Shown here: positions 8,636 through 17,070 of the stretch, piece by piece | How the letters are laid out: every line of letters begins with the position of its first letter | How positions within the stretch are numbered: position 1 is the first letter of the stretch | NCBI GenBank assembly: GCA_965221785.1 | Contig: CBDCSR010000003.1 | Coordinates: forward strand, 1,922,001-1,986,000 | Direction of reading: 5' to 3' | From: BD2-11 sp965221785 | GTDB taxonomy: Bacteria > Gemmatimonadota > Gemmatimonadetes > Longimicrobiales > Gaopeijiaceae | DNA length: 64,000 nt | The notes under the pieces: generated by a model | What the model saw: the letters and a program-made list of their open reading frames with translations, nothing else | Databases searched by the model: none | What the model was told of the DNA's origin: nothing | Translations under genes and position numbers: made by a program

Positions 8636-9538
8636 GTGAGAGACAGGGAGATGTTCGACCGCACGGTCGAACCGGACCCGCGCCCCGCCGCGCCACACAG
8701 CCGCAATCGCCAACGCATGCGGAAAGGCCACCGCCGAGAATACGCCGCGGGCCGGGAGCGCGGGTCCATCTCCTTCCACGAGCGGTGCGAACGCGCGCTC
8801 ACCGACATCGGCGTCCATGGCGCCGTGTCGTACCGCGACATCGCCGAGGCCCGCTTCGGCGGCCACCCCCACACCACCCGGCGAGCCGTGAACGGCTGGA
8901 TCCAGGACGGGCTCGTCACCGAGCACCGGGCCACCGGACCGAACGGCAACCCGTTCAAGGTCCTGACCCTCACCCGCGACGGCGTGGCCGAGGCCCGGAG
9001 GCTCGCCGGGAAGCGCGGGATGGACCCCGAACAGCAGATCCGGTTCACCCGCATCCGCCCCTCCGAGGCGGCCCACGAAACCGCCGTCTACCGCGCCTGC
9101 CGGAAGGAGCGGGAACGGCTGATCGAGCAGGGCGCGACCGTGCGGCGCACCCGGCTCGGCGCGGAACTCAAAAGCGCTGTCGCCCGGGCGAGCGAGTCCG
9201 CGCGCAAGAAGGACGGCAAGCGGGCCGCCGACGACGAGCGGCGCCGAACGGCACGCGAACTCGGGCTCCCCGTGGGCGACGAGCGACGGGTGCTCTACCC
9301 CGACGCACAGATCGAATACGCGGACGCGGACGGACGGACCGGCCGCGTCAACATCGAGGCCGTCTCCGGCAACTACCGCGAACCGGCCGTCAAGGCCAAG
9401 GCCGCCGCCGGGTTCGCGATGCACGCCAACGGCCCCGCCGCGGCGGGGCTGCTCCGCAGCCTCGGCCTTGGCGGCACCGACGACGGGTCCTGGCTCAGGG
9501 GTCCCACCGACCGCGACCCCGCCGCCGTCGAACTCTGA
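8636..9538 (+). CDS. Winged-helix replication-relaxation-like protein
   Basis: 300 residues, starting at GTG 8636 or ATG 8651. Residues ~60-115 form a winged helix (VSYRDIAEARFGG, RRAVNGWIQDGLVTEH). The C-terminal half has VLYPDAQIEYADADGR followed by VNIEAVSGNY and a conserved Lys/Ala-rich helix, a pattern like the nuclease-fold tail of the replication-relaxation family. It probably binds DNA during processing or copy control of the element, but no catalytic residues can be assigned with confidence. It is the second winged-helix protein in this operon (compare 3132-4049). Confidence 0.5.
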   Translation: MRDREMFDRTVEPDPRPAAPHSRNRQRMRKGHRREYAAGRERGSISFHERCERALTDIGVHGAVSYRDIAEARFGGHPHTTRRAVNGWIQDGLVTEHRATGPNGNPFKVLTLTRDGVAEARRLAGKRGMDPEQQIRFTRIRPSEAAHETAVYRACRKERERLIEQGATVRRTRLGAELKSAVARASESARKKDGKRAADDERRRTARELGLPVGDERRVLYPDAQIEYADADGRTGRVNIEAVSGNYREPAVKAKAAAGFAMHANGPAAAGLLRSLGLGGTDDGSWLRGPTDRDPAAVEL

Positions 9539-9558
9539 ACCAAACGGAGAACCCCACG

Positions 9559-9873
9559 ATGCAGCCTTGGAAGATCAGCGCGGGACTCACCGCCACCATC
9601 GCGGGATCGGCGTTCCTGCTCGCCGGATCCCGCCTCGACTACCTCTCGCCGTTCTGGCCCCGCATCCTCGCCGATCACGGCGTCATGCTCGCTCTGCACA
9701 TCACGCTCGCGCTCGCGGCCGTCGCGGCCGCCATCTACGCCATCGCGCGCACCGCCGGGCTCGCCGACCTCGGGCGGCGCCTCGGGCTCGCCGAACGGTC
9801 CGTCCGGCGAGGCGAAGTCGATCCCGGCCTCTCCGACGCGCTCCGCCGGGACGAGGAGGGGGACTGGAAGTGA
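9559..9873 (+). CDS. Small two-helix membrane protein of the mobile element
   Basis: 104 residues from the ATG at 9559, with an ACGGAGAACCCC ribosome site. Two membrane segments are visible (about 8-22 and 40-64), then a charged C-terminal tail with GLAERSVRRGE. It is co-directional with the transfer genes. I do not recognise the family; small membrane proteins at this position often serve entry exclusion or pilus assembly, which is only a guess. The next reading frame begins with GTGA overlapping its stop. Confidence 0.55.
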   Translation: MQPWKISAGLTATIAGSAFLLAGSRLDYLSPFWPRILADHGVMLALHITLALAAVAAAIYAIARTAGLADLGRRLGLAERSVRRGEVDPGLSDALRRDEEGDWK

Positions 9874-9962
9874 ACGGGCGGCGACCGGATACCAGACCCC
9901 GACTCCTCTCGGCGTTTCGAAAGGACCCACACACGCCCCCTCGACCAGGTGATGCGCCTTAG
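9870..9962 (+). pseudogene. Truncated 5' end of a further transfer-operon gene
   Basis: A GTG overlapping the previous stop (GTGA) opens a frame of only 30 codons that ends in a stop overlapping the convergent NYN gene. The coupled start follows the pattern of the operon, but the product is too short to be meaningful. The simplest reading is that the next gene was cut when the cargo segment beginning at 9959 was acquired. It could also be chance. Confidence 0.25.
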
Positions 9963-10573
9963 GATCCCTTGGGCTTGGGGCGGTAGTCTCGCGGATCAAG
10001 GCACCGGTCGTAGAGAGCTCGGTCGATCCTGATCCAGTCAGTCTTGTTGATCCCCCGTGTGTTCCGGCTGGCGGGACTGTGCGGAAACGCGCTGGCGATC
10101 TTGATCCACCGCTGCTGCTCCCGTGCAATCCTCCGAACCTCCTCGGCGACCTCCGAGAGATCCTGATCCTGGCTCATGACGAGCGCCACGTCGTAGTCGC
10201 GCCGGTGAGCGAGCCGAATCACGTCGAGCGCGATTCGCACGTCGATCCCCTTCTCCTCTCCGGTCAGGAAGGAGTGTTGCCTGCCGTCGGGAAGCGTCAC
10301 CGTGCGGTTCCGGTACCGCAGGGGCCTGCTGTACACGACGACGCCCTGACGACCCATTGCCGCCAGTTTGTGGGTCCAGAAGAAGTGCCACCTGGCGTTG
10401 TCCCCGGCATCGGGAATCCCCGTGTAGAAGCGTGCCTCGACCAGCTTCCATCCCTGTCCCCCGCAGACCTCCCGGGCCAGGGCTGAAACGTCGTAGCTTG
10501 GGTAGGTATAGCCGAACGCCTCACGAGCGGCGTGGAAGAGGTTCTGGCCGTCCACAAAGGCGACTGCACGCAT
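9959..10573 (-). CDS. NYN-domain (LabA/DUF88-type) RNase
   Basis: 204 residues beginning MRAVAFVDGQNLF, the typical start of NYN/DUF88 proteins, so the upstream extension of the open frame is rejected. Acidic active-site candidates are D8 (VDGQN), D111 (KGIDVRIALDV) and D136/D138 (MSQDQDL), all in place for a PIN-like metal-dependent ribonuclease. The basic C-terminus could bind RNA. NYN proteins of this size are common in accessory regions and several act in RNA turnover or defence. A strong terminator-type hairpin lies 36 bases upstream of the start, so expression may be attenuated. It converges on the transfer operon. Confidence 0.82.
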   Translation of the reverse strand: MRAVAFVDGQNLFHAAREAFGYTYPSYDVSALAREVCGGQGWKLVEARFYTGIPDAGDNARWHFFWTHKLAAMGRQGVVVYSRPLRYRNRTVTLPDGRQHSFLTGEEKGIDVRIALDVIRLAHRRDYDVALVMSQDQDLSEVAEEVRRIAREQQRWIKIASAFPHSPASRNTRGINKTDWIRIDRALYDRCLDPRDYRPKPKGS

Positions 10574-10608
10574 GGCTGGACGCTCTGCTGGTCCGTCATC
10601 AGGCGGGG

Positions 10609-10651
10609 AAAAAATAACCCCGCCCGAGGCCTCGCGGCGTGTCGGGCGGGG
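10609..10651 (-). terminator. Rho-independent terminator or attenuator ahead of the NYN gene
   Basis: CCCCGCCCGA (10618-10627) and TCGGGCGGGG (10642-10651) form a perfect 10-bp stem. On the minus strand it is followed by TTATTTTTT. It lies between any upstream minus-strand promoter and the NYN start at 10573, and no minus-strand gene ends here, so it looks like a leader attenuator. A possible -10 (TACACT) lies just upstream at 10656-10661. Confidence 0.6.
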
Positions 10652-10922
10652 GGCAAGTGTACCCAAAGATACTACATCGCCGCCGCGCCCCGTCAATACC
10701 GCGGCGCTGGCCCCCCCGCTGGTGGCGACCCGCCTTCCTCAAGTCTCCAAGTACGAGACACGGCGGGAGTACCGCTTCGCCTTCCACGCTGATACCATCG
10801 GAGACGACCCGCTCCAGCTCCAGGTCGGAGCCTCCGCGACATCACCACGTACCATCATCCCCGCGATCCAGCCGTCGCCCACGGGTGGCGGTCCAAGCCC
10901 GGATGAACAGGTGATCCTCACC

Positions 10923-11306
10923 ATGCGATTCTCACGCGACCTCGCCCGAGAAATCCTCCTCAACATCGAAGAGAAGTGGGGCCCTCATGGCCCCTCTCAA
11001 TCTCAGATTGAAAATCTCGGGACGCTGGCCCCCGGCACTCCGATGGATTCCATCCACTACCATCTCAGGAAGCTGAAGGAGGCTGGATTCGTCGTGCTCA
11101 GCGTCACATCCATACGGTCGAAGTCGGATGAGCCGGGCAGGCTACAGCCTTACCCAGCGTCCCTGACCTATGCTGGGCACCAGTTTCTGGACGACATTCG
11201 CGATCCGGGACGGTGGGAGAGGATCAAGAAGACGGCGGGTTCCATGAGCTTCACGACCATGAAGGCGTTGATGCCCGAGATCGTGAAGAAAGTCATCGAG
11301 CTCTGA
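10923..11306 (+). CDS. DUF2513-family protein
   Basis: 127 residues from the ATG at 10923. An N-terminal helical LAREILLNIEEK is followed by a winged-helix-like DSIHYHLRKLKEAGFVVL and the family hallmark LTYAGHQFLDDIRDPGRW with a Lys/Ser-rich end. The length and motif order fit DUF2513, a small, probably DNA-binding family frequent in phages and islands. The open frame extends upstream to 10572 but lacks family features there. The 350 bases between it and the divergent NYN gene hold the terminator hairpin and, presumably, both promoters. Confidence 0.72.
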   Translation: MRFSRDLAREILLNIEEKWGPHGPSQSQIENLGTLAPGTPMDSIHYHLRKLKEAGFVVLSVTSIRSKSDEPGRLQPYPASLTYAGHQFLDDIRDPGRWERIKKTAGSMSFTTMKALMPEIVKKVIEL

Positions 11307-11679
11307 TCGCTACCGAGCTACCCGAGCCCCGAAACCTGGACACGGGTGGGTCTCGACGTTCGTTTCGATGCGCGTGGTCGTGACGTTTGCTCGACGAGCG
11401 GGCGAGCGAGGAGGCGGCTGCCGCGGTACCCGTGCCGCTCCTTTCTGCGCGTCGTGTGCGACCAGGCGAACCCCTCGTGGTTGCGGCCAGTTGACGCTGG
11501 CCTTGAAGAGGTTGTCCGCACAAAACGCAGGTGAAGCGGATCACGGCAGGGAATCGTATAAGTCTAACTGGACTGCACGATCTGCGCTCCCTGCCGTTAA
11601 ACGACGATCCGACTGAGCCGTAACGAAATCGACCGGAAAACCGCCTCATTCTGCGGGACTTGACGAGGGACATCAGGCA

Positions 11680-11781
11680 CCTTTCCCGGACGAAAGTCTG
11701 ACGGTGACGGAGATCTCCTTCGAGTTGCGGATCAACCGTCAGACGATCTACCGCTGGATCAGCGGGTGCCGCTCCGCGTGA
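11680..11781 (+). pseudogene. Helix-turn-helix fragment of a recombinase or transposase
   Basis: A short frame ending at a stop at 11779-11781 reads SLTVTEISFELRINRQTIYR followed by WISG, a clear helix-turn-helix like those closing resolvases or opening transposases. No start or flanking domain is present. It lies 70 bases before an IS3 relic, so this stretch is probably mobile-element debris. The rest of 11307-11850 shows no gene. Confidence 0.35.
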
Positions 11782-11851
11782 TTCACGGCAAGGTGGAGAG
11801 GACCCCGCTTTCACGGACACCTATCCATTGGACCAACCAAGGAGGTGTGTC

Positions 11852-12087
11852 GTGGCGGCAAGAGTGGGGCGGCACCCGCCGGAGTACCGGGAGCGGCTGG
11901 TCGAGCTTGCGCGCTTGCGCGATCTGGTCGTAGCCCGGGCTCGCTGGCTCGGGAGTTCGAGTCCTCGGAGCAGACGATCCGCAAACTGGATCAAGGCAGG
12001 CGGAGCTGGACGAGGGGGAACGGCAACCGGGTCAAGGGCGACCGGGGCATGGCCTACCTTCGGAGGAAATTGCAGCTTCACGGCTGA
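11852..12087 (+). pseudogene. Degraded IS3-family transposase OrfA
   Basis: The GTG at 11852 gives RRHPPEYR-like residues (VGRHPPEYRERLVELAR), the usual OrfA opening. It then shifts frame to SGRSPGSLAREFESSEQTIR and shifts again to QAELDEGERQPGQGRPG. Together these make a recognisable OrfA helix-turn-helix and linker in three frames, so it carries at least two indels. No OrfB and no clear terminal inverted repeats were found. It is overlapped at its end by the convergent membrane-protein gene. Confidence 0.6.
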
Positions 12088-12632
12088 TCCAACTCGGCGG
12101 TTTGCGCCACCGCCAGCTTCGCCAAGCCGGAGTCCATTCGCAACTGAGCGAAGATAGAATACCAACGTGTTAGTGATTCGTCGTCCGTAGTGCATACCCC
12201 CGGATGGTCACCTTTCAGAAGGGGCAAGACCTGATTGACATGATCTCGGGCATCTGCTTTCACGCGGGCAATGTTGTGGTCCTTATCTAGCGTTTCTGGC
12301 TCACAGGCCGCTCGCAACTTGGCGAATCCGGGCTCGACGATGGCCCTTGCGGCACGCAAGCGTGCCATCTTTCTGTCAGCCATCGTGTCGAACACGGTTC
12401 CCGCCACCCAAATGAGCGTGCACACTATGCCGCCCAAAATGAGAACAGGTAACAACACACCGAGAATAGCCAGAGCTTGGGGGATCATGTCGGTGATCCT
12501 CGATGCAGCATCTCGGAAATCCACCAGCAAGCCGACGAGAACCGCCAAGACGGTAATCGGAGCCCAGAAACGTTTCCGCAGACGCTTTCCCGACTCCGCC
12601 CCGTCGGTAACGATGATGATGCGCTCGTCCAT
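12078..12632 (-). CDS. Two-helix membrane protein, unknown
   Basis: 184 residues from MDERIIIVTDG. Two adjacent membrane segments (about 21-36 and 50-80: PITVLAVLVGLLVDF, then ALAILGVLLPVLILGGIVC) are followed by a soluble helical domain (KMARLRAARAIVEPG). There is no known motif. It stands alone in the cargo part of the element. A longer start 16 codons upstream is possible but lacks a ribosome site. Confidence 0.5.
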   Translation of the reverse strand: MDERIIIVTDGAESGKRLRKRFWAPITVLAVLVGLLVDFRDAASRITDMIPQALAILGVLLPVLILGGIVCTLIWVAGTVFDTMADRKMARLRAARAIVEPGFAKLRAACEPETLDKDHNIARVKADARDHVNQVLPLLKGDHPGVCTTDDESLTRWYSIFAQLRMDSGLAKLAVAQTAELDQP

Positions 12633-12794
12633 CCAACCATGGTATCGGCACTTGCGACGTGCGTCAACCCGCATAATCATTGAGATTGCGACGGGCTGGA
12701 TTTGCTACGTCACTCAGGTGCTCAGAGCAGCGGAACGATATCGGCTTGGGCGGTCACGCGGGGAAGAAGCTATCGATCGCCTCTAGCCTAGTCT

Positions 12795-13132
12795 AGTCTA
12801 GTAGAGACTACAAGCGCCTCACCGAACTCACGATAGCCGATCTGCCCGAGACTGGGCGACTCGTCGTTCTCGTCGGACCGAACGGCACCGGCACGTCTTC
12901 GTTTCCGATTCGTTACTGCTAAGGCTGGGGCGGCTGCGAACAACTGGTGGCTCGACGGGACCCGGAGCAATACTACGACAAGGTTCACCCGAGCAGCGGT
13001 CGCCGTGCATTTCCTAGTGCCAGCTCTCCGCGCCGCCCGGAACGTTCATGGCAAGAGTGGAAAGTATTTCTGCGACTTCCAACAAGTTCGACATTCTGCT
13101 CCTGCCCTGCTTATCCAGCGATACTACGGTAG
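12795..13132 (+). pseudogene. Relic of an AAA/RecF-like ATPase gene
   Basis: The frame reads YKRLTELTIADLPETGRLVV then LVGPNGTGTSSF, which is the N-terminal loop and P-loop of an SMC/RecF-type ATPase with the Walker lysine replaced by Thr (GPNGTGTS instead of GPNGTGKS). A stop follows within a few codons. Continuation residues (EQYYDKVHPS, then VHFLVPALRAARNVHGKSGK) appear in shifted frames up to about 13090. So this is a decayed 5' fragment with a lost P-loop, frameshifts and no downstream ATPase domain. Confidence 0.55.
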
Positions 13133-13232
13133 GTTAGCGCCAGAAATATGCCAGACTTTCGCGGGTTGCGCTCCTCGTGCGGGGATGTTACCGTGCTCCG
13201 GTTAGAATGCAACTGGAACACGGGAGACGAAA

Positions 13233-13487
13233 GTGAGATACGTGATCAGCTACGACTTGAACGAACCAGGACAGGACTACCAGGCACTTTATGATGCACT
13301 GAAAAACATTGGCGCGAAGCGTGTGTTGGAATCACAATGGGGAGTCCGCCGCAGCAACACCACGGCAGCAAAGCTACGCGACCACTTCTGGCGCTTCATG
13401 GACCGTAACGACCGCCTGTTGGTCACTTCCATCGACAGCAGTAGCTACGCTGCTTACAACTTGATCAACAAAATCAAGAACATGTAG
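13233..13487 (+). CDS. Cas2-like/SinR-family small protein
   Basis: 84 residues from a GTG behind GGGAGACGAAA. It starts MRYVISYDLNEPGQDYQALY and ends in a hydrophobic/basic stretch (NDRLLVTSIDSSSYAAYN). The first strand ending in YDL and the ferredoxin-like layout are those of Cas2-like proteins annotated in databases as SinR family. No cas1 or CRISPR array is present, so a stand-alone role such as an RNase/toxin-like or dimeric regulator is more likely than adaptation. A TAGAAT -10-like box lies at 13203-13208. The local sequence is visibly richer in A and T than the transfer operon. Confidence 0.65.
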   Translation: MRYVISYDLNEPGQDYQALYDALKNIGAKRVLESQWGVRRSNTTAAKLRDHFWRFMDRNDRLLVTSIDSSSYAAYNLINKIKNM

Positions 13488-13490
13488 GGG

Positions 13491-13607
13491 GTGGTAAATG
13501 TTAGAGAGTACATTGCGTTCTTCAGGTGCTTTTTAGCTGATGTGAATGCCGTCTTGCCACCACGTGATCTTCATGTTTACCTCGCAGAGCAGTTGGATGC
13601 GAACTAG
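13491..13607 (+). CDS. 38-residue mini-protein between the Cas2-like and coiled-coil genes
   Basis: A GTG directly after the Cas2-like stop opens a 38-codon frame with an amphipathic composition (VREYIAFFRCFLADV, then LHVYLAEQLDAN) ending 16 bases before the next gene. The regular packing of three ORFs suggests a small operon. The ribosome site (AGGGG) is too close to the GTG, so translation could be coupled or the start could lie elsewhere. Unknown function. Confidence 0.35.
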   Translation: MVNVREYIAFFRCFLADVNAVLPPRDLHVYLAEQLDAN

Positions 13608-13623
13608 AATATAGGGGGAAGGG

Positions 13624-14004
13624 ATGTCAGACTTACAAGACGAGCGTGTAGAAAACCTTGAAAGACGCGTGGAAAAGCTTGAGAAGGAGCTTGAACGTGT
13701 TACCAAGGCTTTGGCTGGATTCATCATAGGGCTGCATGATGTGATCATTGTAAAGGCTGCGGCAGAGGACGAAGACGCACAGGCCAGTTTCGTGGAGGCA
13801 CTGGAAAGCTCACTCCGCAACAACATTCAAGAAAGGCACCTTGAAAAATACCAGAACGCAGTCCAATCAATCCTCAAAAGCGTGTTGTCAACTACTAAAA
13901 ACATGCCTGCCGATTTACAATTACGAATCTTGTCACCTCCCCCCTACGGTGGCGATTCAGAACGGAATAAAAAGCGATCCATCACGGAGTCCAGTGACTC
14001 GTGA
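13624..14004 (+). CDS. Small coiled-coil protein
   Basis: 126 residues with a strong AGGGGGAAGGG ribosome site. Residues ~5-32 are a heptad-repeat coiled coil (VENLERRVEKLEKELERVTK), followed by a hydrophobic patch (ALAGFIIGLHDVIIV) and a helical region. There is a Ser/Asp-rich end. No family is recognised. It is third in the AT-richer cassette at 13233-14004, which suggests common transfer with the Cas2-like gene. Confidence 0.55.
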   Translation: MSDLQDERVENLERRVEKLEKELERVTKALAGFIIGLHDVIIVKAAAEDEDAQASFVEALESSLRNNIQERHLEKYQNAVQSILKSVLSTTKNMPADLQLRILSPPPYGGDSERNKKRSITESSDS

Positions 14005-15046
14005 ACCGGAACGTCACCCCTTTCCTCGCCCTTCCTCAACTCCTCAATTATTTCTCTGCATTGAGCATAGTCTCCCGCACGGTGTGCTCTTCGGATCAGT
14101 ATTTGTAACTCGTTAGCTTGTTAGCTTGGATCATTATCCACACCCACGCACGTCCGCGTGCTTGTTTGACAAGGAGAAAACCTTGGAGAGCGCGATCAAG
14201 ATCCTCGCCGACTCGCGTGCCTAGACGCATGGAGGGGAGCGTGGCGCAATCAATTATCTTGACAATCTCCGGGCACGGAAGAACGGCGAGTTCATCGCTC
14301 AATGGGAACACGACATCCTCCACAGGTTCTTCAGCGCTGTACGGAAATCCGTCCGCCCACGGTGCGGGGAGCAAGCAGCCACCGAGCCCTGTCGGACGCG
14401 CAAACCGACTGGGCCATCTTCTGCATGATCTGGATCAGGAACCTCATTCGGCGGACGAAACAGACTGGGCGGAATTGATCTGGAGCGGGCGGCGTGCCGT
14501 GGAAGTCGGTCCTGAGCCGCACCTCACCGCCGCGGTTTAGCCTCTAGTTGTCGACGCCCGCCGGCCAGATACCCTCGCCCAGTCGTCCCGGTCACGGCCC
14601 ACGGCCACCTGAGGTGAGCTCGATCCGCGACCTGTTCAAGGATCCTGTCCTCGATGGGGTGAGCCCGGTCGTCCGCCGCTTCGGCACCCCGAGCCCGGTC
14701 CTTTTCCGAGTCGTCGGCGCCGCCGATCTCGATACGTCCTGCCCGATCACGAAGGATCGCCCACTGGTGGTGAAACGGCTGCAGAACTGTGGACTCCGGT
14801 AGAAGGGTCACCGCCACGGCGTTGATCGCCGTGACCAGCCGTTCCATGTCACGGCGTGTGAATTCCGTACACTGAAACATCCCCAGGCTCGGCACCCAGG
14901 TCTCCGGGCGACATGCCGAACAGGAGAGGGCTGACATGCGCCTCTCCGCTTCCTTGGCCTGTGCCTGATGTGGACGAGCGCACTCGCCGCCGGTCATCCT
15001 GACGCTGTGCTTACTCCGGGACAAGTTTTCGTCAGACCTGGTATTC
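14005..15046. other. Region of gene remnants without a convincing intact gene
   Basis: Plus-strand fragments such as FDKEKTLESAIKILADSRA (about 14164-14220) and INYLDNLRARKNGEFIAQWE (about 14250 onward) look protein-like but sit in different frames with stops between them, as in a decayed gene. On the minus strand a 166-codon frame (14524-15024) contains MERLVTAINAVAVTLLPEST and a charged tail. Its composition is borderline and no family is recognised. No terminator, repeat or RNA gene was seen. Confidence 0.3.
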
Positions 15047-15790
15047 TCACCCGTTGTCGTCCCTCTCGGAGACTATTCTGAACTGGAGTTGGTTCAGCAG
15101 TGCTTCGGTCTTCATGTACATGGCGATGTCTCGGATGCTCCCGATGTCCAGCCTGACGACATCTGTGTCTTCGCGATACGTGTTGATGGCTAGTCGGTGC
15201 TCCCTTTGGAGACGGTAGCTCTCGTGCTTGTGGAAAGCGGGCTCAATGGAATCATCCGGCTCAAGAAGCAGTTTCAGGGGATACGAGTCATAGTAGTCAA
15301 CCGCCCGAGCTCGGAAGGTGTACCGCTTTCGTTTGGTGGCTGCATCGACTCGTCGAAAGAATGCCTGCATGTCGCGAATCACCACGGCGTGTTCTCCCAT
15401 ACTGATGAAGGTTGGCAAGGAGACTTGGAGCTGGAGCATGAACTCGTCCACCATTTGCTGACAGGGGTACTCGTGTCGTTCCGACCGCACCAACGAGGTG
15501 CAGAACAGTGCTAGGTTGTCCACTGCGGGATGGTTGAACCGTACCGGTCCCACCGTATCCAGGGGATGCCATTGACCCGTTTCGTCGTCACGGACGGACA
15601 GCTCACCGTCTTCCATCAGCCGTGTCCCCTCATGCTTGTCGCCCCTGTTGCGGTCCCCTAGGTCCCTGAACCACGAGACCCTGTTGCAGTGCAGGATGCC
15701 GTCTAGCAACTCCTCCGCATGGTCTGCATCGGTGCAGAACTTCATCAGAAGGGCAAGAAAGCCAAAATCTTCGTTTCGTTCGTTACCCAT
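15047..15790 (-). CDS. Uncharacterised island protein beside the integrase
   Basis: 247 residues from an ATG behind GGGAGAGACCA. The N-terminal part, HCNRVSWFRDLGDRNRGDKHEGT, resembles the recurring pattern (small residue, YFR, RGDxxEGT) of an uncharacterised family seen in phages and islands. The C-terminal half is mixed alpha/beta with no catalytic signature I can name. It is the last gene before the integrase and runs in the same direction. It lacks a signal peptide or membrane segment, so it is cytoplasmic. A defence cargo role would fit the position but is not shown by sequence. Confidence 0.6.
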   Translation of the reverse strand: MGNERNEDFGFLALLMKFCTDADHAEELLDGILHCNRVSWFRDLGDRNRGDKHEGTRLMEDGELSVRDDETGQWHPLDTVGPVRFNHPAVDNLALFCTSLVRSERHEYPCQQMVDEFMLQLQVSLPTFISMGEHAVVIRDMQAFFRRVDAATKRKRYTFRARAVDYYDSYPLKLLLEPDDSIEPAFHKHESYRLQREHRLAINTYREDTDVVRLDIGSIRDIAMYMKTEALLNQLQFRIVSERDDNG

Positions 15791-15894
15791 TGGTCTCTCC
15801 CGGTTGTACGACAGGGAATAGCGCCCTTCCACGGCACACTGTCGAGTCCACTGTAGGGCTGAGGCGGGCGGCGTCGTTCGTCTGATGCTAGCCG

Positions 15895-17070
15895 TCAGGC
15901 TGTCGCACGATGAGCTAAATAGGCACTCCACCTTTCCATCACGACCCGCCGACTCTCGAGCAGGTCCGAGCGCGCGTAGGCGGCTTCCACCTTGTTCTTG
16001 ACGACATGGGCCAGGGCAGCCTCGGCGACCTCCCGCCGAACGCCCGTCTCCGAGCACCAGTCGCGGAACGACGACCGCATGCCGTGGGGGACGCACCGGA
16101 TTCCGAAACGCCGAAGCAGCAGCGAAAGCGTGGAGTCCCCGAGCGGGCGGGCTCGCCGCCCGGGGAAGACCAAGCCTTCCCCGTCGCCGAGAGTCTTCGC
16201 TTGCTCCAGCACCTTGAGGGTTCCCGAGGAAAGCGGCACCCGGTGCTCCCGTCCCGACTTGGTGCGGTCCTCCGGGATCGTCCAGACCGCCTCCCGCAGG
16301 TCGAACTCTGGCCACCTCGCCATTCGCACCTCGCCGCTCCGGCACGCCGTGAGCACCAGCATTTCAAGCGCGAGCTTGGTACTCAGGAGCGCGTTGGACG
16401 CGCGTACCCGGTCCAGCGCCCCCGCTACCTCGCCGTGCGGCAATGCCTTCTGGTGCCGGACGCGAACACCGTTCTTCGGCAGCGCCGCGCTAATGGCGTC
16501 GCCAGCCGGATTATCCTCGCGGAGTCCCTGCGCGACCGCCCATTTCATCACAGCGCCGATCCGCTGCCGCACCACCCGTGCCGTCACCCGTTTCCGATTC
16601 CAGAAGTCATTGGCGAGCAGAGCCCCCATCACGTCGGCGGTCGTGATCTTGTTCACCGGCTTGTGGCCGAACCGCGGGACCGCGTATCGCCTCAGCGTGC
16701 CTCGCCACTGGTCTTCATATCTACTCCCCGACCGCCACGAGGGACGGTGGATAGCGATCACCGTCTCGACGGCCTCCGCGAACGTCGGAACGCCGCCCGA
16801 GCGCGGATCGCGGCCTTGGGCCACCGTCCGGCGGTTCGTCAACGCTTTCTCCCGGGCCTCCGCCAGCGTCACGACCGGATAGGCGCCGAGCCCTATGTTG
16901 ACAGGGTGGCCGTGGATCCGCAGCCTTTGGCTCCACGTCTTGGACAGCCGCCCGGTGGTGGTCGGCTTCACCAGCAGGGACAGCCCGAAGCCACCCCGGC
17001 CATCGCCGTACCGGCCGGGCCGCTTCACGGTCTTCACGAAGGCGGCGCTGAGCTTCTTGGGGCGCTTCAT
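15895..17070 (-). CDS. P4-type tyrosine integrase
   Basis: 391 residues. The N-terminal DUF4102-type arm-binding domain (YGDGRGGFGLSLLV, VNIGLGAYPVVTLAEARE) is followed by a core-binding domain and the catalytic domain. The latter has R244 (TACRSGEV), H329-G-M-R332 (PHGMRSSFRDW), H355 (ALAHVV) and Y365 (AAYARSDL), so the active site is complete. It would integrate and excise the element whose transfer genes lie to the left. It reads leftward from the boundary, and AAAGGG precedes the start. P4 integrases usually target tRNA genes, but none is visible within 200 bases of its 5' end. Confidence 0.93.
   Translation of the reverse strand: MKRPKKLSAAFVKTVKRPGRYGDGRGGFGLSLLVKPTTTGRLSKTWSQRLRIHGHPVNIGLGAYPVVTLAEAREKALTNRRTVAQGRDPRSGGVPTFAEAVETVIAIHRPSWRSGSRYEDQWRGTLRRYAVPRFGHKPVNKITTADVMGALLANDFWNRKRVTARVVRQRIGAVMKWAVAQGLREDNPAGDAISAALPKNGVRVRHQKALPHGEVAGALDRVRASNALLSTKLALEMLVLTACRSGEVRMARWPEFDLREAVWTIPEDRTKSGREHRVPLSSGTLKVLEQAKTLGDGEGLVFPGRRARPLGDSTLSLLLRRFGIRCVPHGMRSSFRDWCSETGVRREVAEAALAHVVKNKVEAAYARSDLLESRRVVMERWSAYLAHRATA

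Noticed and set aside
12783..12806. TAGTC tandem units as a recombination site
   Set aside because: Only three or four short units with no partner elsewhere apart from a weak resemblance near 26276; likely chance.
13233..13487. CRISPR locus suggested by the Cas2-like protein
   Set aside because: No repeat-spacer array and no cas1 or effector gene anywhere in the window.
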